A stretch of DNA of 64,000 nt, from the NCBI GenBank assembly GCA_964471915.1, contig CAYYID010000012.1:1-64000 (forward strand). Reading direction: 5' to 3'. Every line of letters begins with the position of its first letter. Positions within the stretch are counted from its first letter, which is position 1. This document shows positions 59,998 to 64,000 of this stretch, in pieces. The position numbers and the translations under genes were made by a program. The notes under the pieces were generated by a model. The model did not search any database. It was not told the origin of the DNA and saw only the letters and a list, made by a program, of their open reading frames with translations. The stretch comes from JAIEPW01 sp964471915. GTDB taxonomy: Bacteria > Acidobacteriota > Terriglobia > Bryobacterales > Bryobacteraceae.

Positions 59998-60273
59998 ATG
60001 AGCAAGAGCAAGCACGGCGAGGCGCAGATGATCATCGAGGCGCTGCAGCAGGTGGAGGCGGGGCGGAGCGCGGAAGGAGTGGGGCGGAGCTATGGGGTCA
60101 GCAAGCACACGATCTACGCGTGGAAGCAGAAGTACGGCGGCCTGACGGTGAGCGAGGCGCAGGAGATGAAGGCGTTGCGGGAGGAGAACGCGCGGCTGAA
60201 GAAGCTGGTGGCGAACTTGAGTCTGGACAAAGACGCGCTGGAGTCGGTGATCCGAAAAACCACTTGGGCTCGT
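59998..60273 (+). CDS. IS3-family transposase OrfA (helix-turn-helix), altered end
   Basis: MSKSKHGEAQMIIEALQQVE, EGVGRSYGVSKHTIYAWKQK and LREENARLKKLVANLSLDKD are the HTH plus leucine-zipper layout of OrfA. After VIRK the reading frame has no stop and runs on through the orfB region. The run at 60255-60259 is five A. One more A would restore a typical A6 slippery site, give OrfA a stop at VIRKNHLGS, and put OrfB in the -1 frame. So either a deletion has hit the frameshift site or the base call is wrong. Confidence 0.85.
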
Positions 60274-60289
60274 AGGGCGCAAGGCGGAA

Positions 60290-61189
60290 GTGCAGCGGGT
60301 GAAGGAGCAGTTCGGCTTCAGCCAGCGGCATGCCTGCGAGCTGATCCAGATTCCGCGCTCGACTTATCGCTACGCGAGCCGCAAGGACGATGGCGACCTG
60401 CGGCAGAAGCTGGTCACGTTGGCGCACGAGCAGCCGCGGTACGGCTACCGGCGGTTGGGGGTGCTGTTGCGGCGGGAGGGGATGGTGGTGAACGCGAAGC
60501 GGGTGCGCCGGGTGTACCGGGCCGCGGGCTTGCAGGTGCGGCGGATCCGCCGGCGGCGGCGGACGCGGAGCGTGGCGCCGCGTCCGGTGCTCACGGGAGC
60601 CAATCAGGAGTGGGCCTTGGACTTCGCCAGCGACGTGACGGACGGCGGGAGACGCTTACGCGTGTTGAGCGTGATCGACACCTACACGCGGGAATGTTTG
60701 GCGCTGGAGACCGACACGAGCTTTCCCAGCCGCCGCGTGACGCGCATGCTGGAGGCGGTGATGGCGTGGCGCGGCTCCCCGCAGGGAGTGCGCAGCGACA
60801 ACGGCCCCGAACTGACCAGCCGCCATTACCGGGCGTGGTTCGCCGAAAAGAAGATCGCGACGATCCACATTCAGCCGGGACGGCCGACCCAGAACGGACA
60901 CGTGGAGAGTTTTCACGGAAAGCTGCGGGACGAATGTTTGAACCCGAACTGGTTCTGGAACCTGTGGGACGCGCGGCGCAAGATCGGAGCCTGGCGCGAG
61001 CATTACAACACGCGCCGCCCGCATTCGCAGCTGGGGTACAAGACGCCGGAGGAGTTCGCGCGGGGGATCGCCCCTTCGCCGTCTCCAGCGTCGGATGGCG
61101 CAACGGCGCGGCCGCCTCAAGGCCAAGCCCTGCGGGCGCCTGCGGCGGCCTTGACTCGGCCTCGCCCTTGCGCAGCGGAGCTAAGATGA
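60290..61189 (+). CDS. IS3-family transposase OrfB (DDE integrase core)
   Basis: The 299-residue product begins at GTG 60290; the frame is open back to 60251. An HTH_21-like start (RHACELIQIPRSTYRYASRK, then PRYGYRRLGVLLRREG) is followed by the rve integrase core. It has Asp111 in EWALDFASD, Asp170 in RSDNGPEL and Glu206 in NGHVESFHGKLRDECLN, the DDE triad of IS3 transposases. OrfB is normally made as a fusion with OrfA by -1 frameshifting. Here the two frames differ by +1. Confidence 0.9.
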   Translation: MQRVKEQFGFSQRHACELIQIPRSTYRYASRKDDGDLRQKLVTLAHEQPRYGYRRLGVLLRREGMVVNAKRVRRVYRAAGLQVRRIRRRRRTRSVAPRPVLTGANQEWALDFASDVTDGGRRLRVLSVIDTYTRECLALETDTSFPSRRVTRMLEAVMAWRGSPQGVRSDNGPELTSRHYRAWFAEKKIATIHIQPGRPTQNGHVESFHGKLRDECLNPNWFWNLWDARRKIGAWREHYNTRRPHSQLGYKTPEEFARGIAPSPSPASDGATARPPQGQALRAPAAALTRPRPCAAELR

Positions 61190-61391
61190 CGGCGAAGGGG
61201 CTCTGCGAAGTTGTAGAGTGGGCTGGGCGGAGAATGGGGCCACGTCACGGCGACGTAGCGTGGGAAATCGGGAAGATTCCGTCCAGTTGGCACCCATCGA
61301 GCAGTTGGTCCGGAGTCAGTCTCACGCCGTAGGTAGTCGGCGTCTGGGCGTGCGTTGTTCAGGAGTCTACCGGAAAGCTCCAAAAGGCACC

Positions 61392-62930
61392 GTGGCACGT
61401 TCTCTCGTGACAAGCTCTAACGAACGATTCGCCAAACTTCTGGAACTGCCCGCGGAGGTGAGCTTCAAAGCCAGTTCCGTCCGCAGCGGCGTCTATGCGC
61501 TGTTCGGCGAAGCCGTGGACTTTGTCCTACGCCTGGTGTCGATCATCGTTCTAGCGCGTTTGCTCTTGCCCGAACACTTCGGCCTGATCAGCATGGTTAC
61601 GGCCATCACCGCGATTGGGGAACGCTTCAAGGATCTCGGGCTCATGAGCGCCACCATCCAAAGCCCCACTCTGGACCACAACCAGTCCAGCACGCTGTTC
61701 TGGGTGAATGCAGCGGTGGGCGGGGTGATCCTGCTGGTTATCTCGGTCCTTGCCTATCCGCTGACCCGATTCTACGCCGACCCGCGCCTTACCACGATCA
61801 CTCTGGCCCTGGCATCCACTTTCTTATGGAGCGGCGCGGCGAACCAGCATTTCGCGCTTCTTCGCCGCGCGATGAAATACCGGGAGATCGCCCTCATACA
61901 ACTTGCTGCGAGCGCGATCAGTGTTGCGCTTGCGGTTCTCCTTGCGATCAAGGGATTCGGATACTGGGCGCTGGTGGCTCGAGAGATCATCCGCAGCGTC
62001 GTCCTCTCGCTCGGTGCCTGGGTCTGTTTCCCTTGGCTTCCCGGACCGCCGTCGCGCGGCACCGGGGTGAGGCGCATGCTCCGCTTCGGCATGGACATCA
62101 CCGCGGTGAACATCCTCCACTTGCTTAGTCAGAGCTTCGATCAGGTGCTCATCGGAAAGGTATTCGGACCCCATTCGCTCGGGCTGTACCGCCAGGGCTT
62201 TCAGTTGGCGCTGACTCCGATGAGCCAGGTTTCCTATCCGATCCGCGTGGTGGCGGAGTCAGCGCTCAGCCGTCTCCAAGACGACTCGCAACGATATCAG
62301 CGTTATTACCGCAGCATCTTGAAAGCGGTGGCCTTCGCCACGATTCCAGCCGGTCTCTTTATGGCCGTTTATAGTGAGGAAATCGTCGCCGTCGCGCTCG
62401 GGCGGCAGTGGCATGATGCCTCGCCCGTGTTCAGAATCCTCGCGCTTGCGGCGTGCTTGCGGCCAGCCGCAGAGACCGCGGGTGCGGTGATGGTGAGCCG
62501 GGGCCTGTCACGCCGGTTTTTCTGGCTTGGACTGCCTTCGGCGGCCACGCTCCTCCTCTTCTTTATCGCCGGATTGCCTTTCGGCCTGGAGGGCGTGGCC
62601 TCGGCGCACATCTGGGCATTGTGGCTGATGTTAATTCCGAAGCTCTTCTGGAGTTTCCGCCAAACGCCGGTACGCGTTCGTGACTTCTTCTTCTCGATCG
62701 CAAGGCCTTCCGCGGCCGGTGTCGTGATGGTAGCAGTGTTGATTCTGCTTAAGGCTGGACGGTTCTTCCAGACTACGTCATCGGATCTTGCGGCGGGCGT
62801 CGTTGTCGCCCCGATCATATTCGTTGCTACTTTCTTGGCTGTCCCCGGCGGGAAAGCGGATCTCTTCGGTCTCATCAACGCCGTTGCCGTTGCCCTCGGG
62901 AAGCGTTCTGTGGTAGCTCTTAAATACTAA
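61392..62930 (+). CDS. Wzx-type flippase (MOP superfamily), second copy
   Basis: The 512-residue product is taken from GTG 61392. The frame is open back into the IS3 element, but the family N-terminus begins about here. The motifs VLARLLLPEHFGLISMVTAI and KDLGLMSATIQSPTLDHNQS parallel those of the first flippase (LARLLTPSDFGLVAMVTAIT), so the two belong to the same family but are clearly diverged. About 12-14 TM helices follow. Two flippases in one locus suggest two repeat units or a remnant of cassette exchange. The upstream IS may influence its expression. Confidence 0.88.
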   Translation: MARSLVTSSNERFAKLLELPAEVSFKASSVRSGVYALFGEAVDFVLRLVSIIVLARLLLPEHFGLISMVTAITAIGERFKDLGLMSATIQSPTLDHNQSSTLFWVNAAVGGVILLVISVLAYPLTRFYADPRLTTITLALASTFLWSGAANQHFALLRRAMKYREIALIQLAASAISVALAVLLAIKGFGYWALVAREIIRSVVLSLGAWVCFPWLPGPPSRGTGVRRMLRFGMDITAVNILHLLSQSFDQVLIGKVFGPHSLGLYRQGFQLALTPMSQVSYPIRVVAESALSRLQDDSQRYQRYYRSILKAVAFATIPAGLFMAVYSEEIVAVALGRQWHDASPVFRILALAACLRPAAETAGAVMVSRGLSRRFFWLGLPSAATLLLFFIAGLPFGLEGVASAHIWALWLMLIPKLFWSFRQTPVRVRDFFFSIARPSAAGVVMVAVLILLKAGRFFQTTSSDLAAGVVVAPIIFVATFLAVPGGKADLFGLINAVAVALGKRSVVALKY

Positions 62931-62948
62931 TCTTAGAGCTAAGCCGAA

Positions 62949-62964
62949 CTCGCTTCGAAGCGAG
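62949..62964. terminator. Perfect 16-bp palindrome in a hairpin-rich stretch after the flippase gene
   Basis: CTCGCTTCGAAGCGAG is a perfect palindrome 18 bases after the flippase stop. Just downstream CGAGG and CCTCG (62966-62985) and an AAGCC/GGCTT pair (about 62941 and 63002) add further pairing, so alternative folds are possible. It is not followed by a T run and may act as a Rho-independent-like or attenuator structure before the next gene at 63092. Confidence 0.45.
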
Positions 62965-63091
62965 CGAGGATTTTCATGGCCTTCCTCGCTTCGGCAACTT
63001 GGCTTCTTTCGTCAGGGGTGAGTGTCTTGGACCAATCTCCGCCGCCACCACTGTCCTCACTCCGACGGGACAGCGAAGCACTTCACAGCAG

Positions 63092-64000
63092 ATGAGAGTT
63101 CTTGTACCGACCTTTCGAGCTTTTGCCAAAGAAGCGTATCGGGGAGCTGGCTACGAGGCTCAGGACGTGCTGGCCGGGGTCGCAGACGTAGACCTCCTCA
63201 CGCTGCGGCCCACTCCGGCGTTTTCGATTCGCGAACGTTTGTTGAGGGCGATGTCCTGGCATGATTTTACCGGCGTGTCCCTTTCCGCGAATCCGGGCCT
63301 TACAGCACCATCTATCACCCGAGAGTACGATCTATTCGTGTATTTCTGTCAGCACAAGCATCTCGCTGAGCTGCATTATCTGAATGCGGTCCGCGCTTGG
63401 TCCGAGCGCTGCCGCAGAAGTGTCTGTATTGTAGAAGAGCTCTGGAGTCACGAGATCCATCGTCTTCGCAAGCACTTGAAGAAGCTGAGACAGTTCGATC
63501 TCGTCGTCGTGACGTTGGAAGGGAGTGTCCGCAGTGCGGCTGATATCATTGAGAGGCCCTGCTCCTTCGTTCCGCCCGGGGTTGACTGCCTTCGGTTTTC
63601 ATCGCACCTGAGGCGGTTTCCGCGGAGCATAGACGTGTACAGTATCGGGCGCCGACAGAAACCCGTGCATGACGAACTGGGGCGGCTAGCCGAGGCCGGG
63701 ACGCTCTCCTATCTTTTCGACACCTCTCTCGGCGGAGACCTGAAAGTCCCTGACCATCGCTTGCACCGGTCGATGATCGCAGCCGTTGCGAAACGGAGCC
63801 GTTGCTTCATGGTCGCGCCGGCGCTTGTGGACCGGACGAGCCACAGGGGCGGCCAAGTCGAGTTGGCTAACCGTTACTTCGAAGGTTCAGCAGCGGGAGC
63901 GGTGCTGCTCGGCCAGCGTCCCGCCTGCGAGAGTTTCGATCGCCTGTTCGACTGGCATGACGCCGTTATCGAACTTCGGCCGGACGGCTCGGACTGCGAG
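63092..64000 (+). CDS. GT-B glycosyltransferase, CgeB-like family (3' end outside window)
   Basis: From ATG 63092 the frame stays open for 303 codons to the window edge. It starts MRVLVPTFRAFAKEAYRGAG, followed by RREYDLFVYFCQH-like and VCIVEELWSHEIHRLRKHLK strands. FDLVVVTLEGSVRSAADIIE and SFVPPGVDCLRFSS resemble the hinge of GT-B enzymes, and IDVYSIGRRQKPVHDELGRL fits the second domain. NRYFEGSAAGAVLLGQRPAC matches the CgeB/Glyco_trans_1_2 C-terminal motif. It would add a sugar to the repeat unit. The remainder and its neighbours are beyond the window. Confidence 0.8.
   Translation, partial: MRVLVPTFRAFAKEAYRGAGYEAQDVLAGVADVDLLTLRPTPAFSIRERLLRAMSWHDFTGVSLSANPGLTAPSITREYDLFVYFCQHKHLAELHYLNAVRAWSERCRRSVCIVEELWSHEIHRLRKHLKKLRQFDLVVVTLEGSVRSAADIIERPCSFVPPGVDCLRFSSHLRRFPRSIDVYSIGRRQKPVHDELGRLAEAGTLSYLFDTSLGGDLKVPDHRLHRSMIAAVAKRSRCFMVAPALVDRTSHRGGQVELANRYFEGSAAGAVLLGQRPACESFDRLFDWHDAVIELRPDGSDCE

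Larger units (their letters stand above)
59942..61242 (+). mobile_element. IS3-family insertion sequence
   Basis: An orfA/orfB pair of IS3 type is framed by candidate inverted repeats. The left end is TGAGCCCCGTTTTCCGTCC at 59942-59960, and the right end, read in reverse, is TGGCCCCATTCTCCGCCC ending at 61242. They agree at most positions with one gap. I found no matching target duplication in the flanks, so the borders are provisional. The GC-rich element lies between gmhA and the second flippase. Whether it can move is doubtful because of the change in its frameshift run. Confidence 0.8.

Noticed and set aside
1..64000. CRISPR array
   Set aside because: No series of direct repeats with unique spacers was seen; the only short-period array is the three-palindrome set at 17908-17955, too short and with 4-base spacers.
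21797..64000. PEP-CTERM/exosortase system linked to the polysaccharide locus
   Set aside because: No exosortase membrane protein and no PEP-CTERM tail on the secreted proteins at 23824 or 44367 were found.

Overview
The window is a high-GC bacterial chromosome segment that looks like Acidobacteriota of the Solibacter/Bryobacter type. The basis is the secreted PQQ-like beta-propeller proteins starting near an ADWxxxRGP motif, a secreted POTRA-only protein beside scpA-scpB-rluB, a large SLH-domain surface protein, and a long exopolysaccharide locus on one strand. This placement is inferred from gene content; no rRNA or tRNA gene is present.

Layout. (1) 1-4770, minus strand: a redox operon made of a GcvH-like membrane protein, a four-cluster ferredoxin, an NrfD/HybB membrane subunit, a sensor kinase with two c-haem motifs and an NtrC-type regulator cut by the window edge. 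(2) 4771-12542: a structured intergenic element, two beta-propeller proteins, a three-gene module (small protein, LysM protein, 830-residue unknown) resembling contractile-injection or T6SS cargo loci, and an intradiol dioxygenase. (3) 12561-21593: a TPR protein, a POTRA protein, scpA, scpB, rluB, rmlD, a serine hydrolase, and an ECF sigma factor with a small membrane partner. (4) 21797-26652: a receiver-like protein, a sigma-54 activator with a degenerate receiver, and a mosaic SLH surface protein. (5) 27248-64000: the exopolysaccharide locus, all on the plus strand.

The polysaccharide locus starts with an initiating sugar-phosphate transferase. An oxidoreductase / hexapeptide acyltransferase / aminotransferase trio follows, fitting synthesis of an N-acylated amino sugar. 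Then come a short NDP-sugar dehydrogenase, glycosyltransferases, a deacetylase-like protein, a FemAB/GNAT-like protein, an asparagine-synthetase-like protein without its glutaminase cysteine, and a Wzy-like polymerase. Further on are more glycosyltransferases, a flippase, and a near-complete GDP-D-glycero-D-manno-heptose set (hddA, hddC, gmhB, gmhA), ending with a second flippase and a partial glycosyltransferase.

The second half of the locus carries scars of rearrangement. There is an IS630-type remnant whose left end forms the stop codon of the wzy-like gene. A 357-bp MITE-like element has ~50-bp terminal inverted repeats and a 5-bp target duplication. A 3' fragment of a second hddA lies just after it, next to the epimerase at 52614 and on the hddC-gmhB-gmhA side of the element, while an intact hddA sits in an AT-richer block upstream (about 45.9-52.0 kb). 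An IS3-family element has an altered frameshift run. Together these suggest a cassette replacement that brought its own flippase and hddA. The least explained pieces are the 6443-10579 trio, the long-stem two-hairpin element at 4883-4967 and the 16-bp-period palindrome array at 17908-17955.
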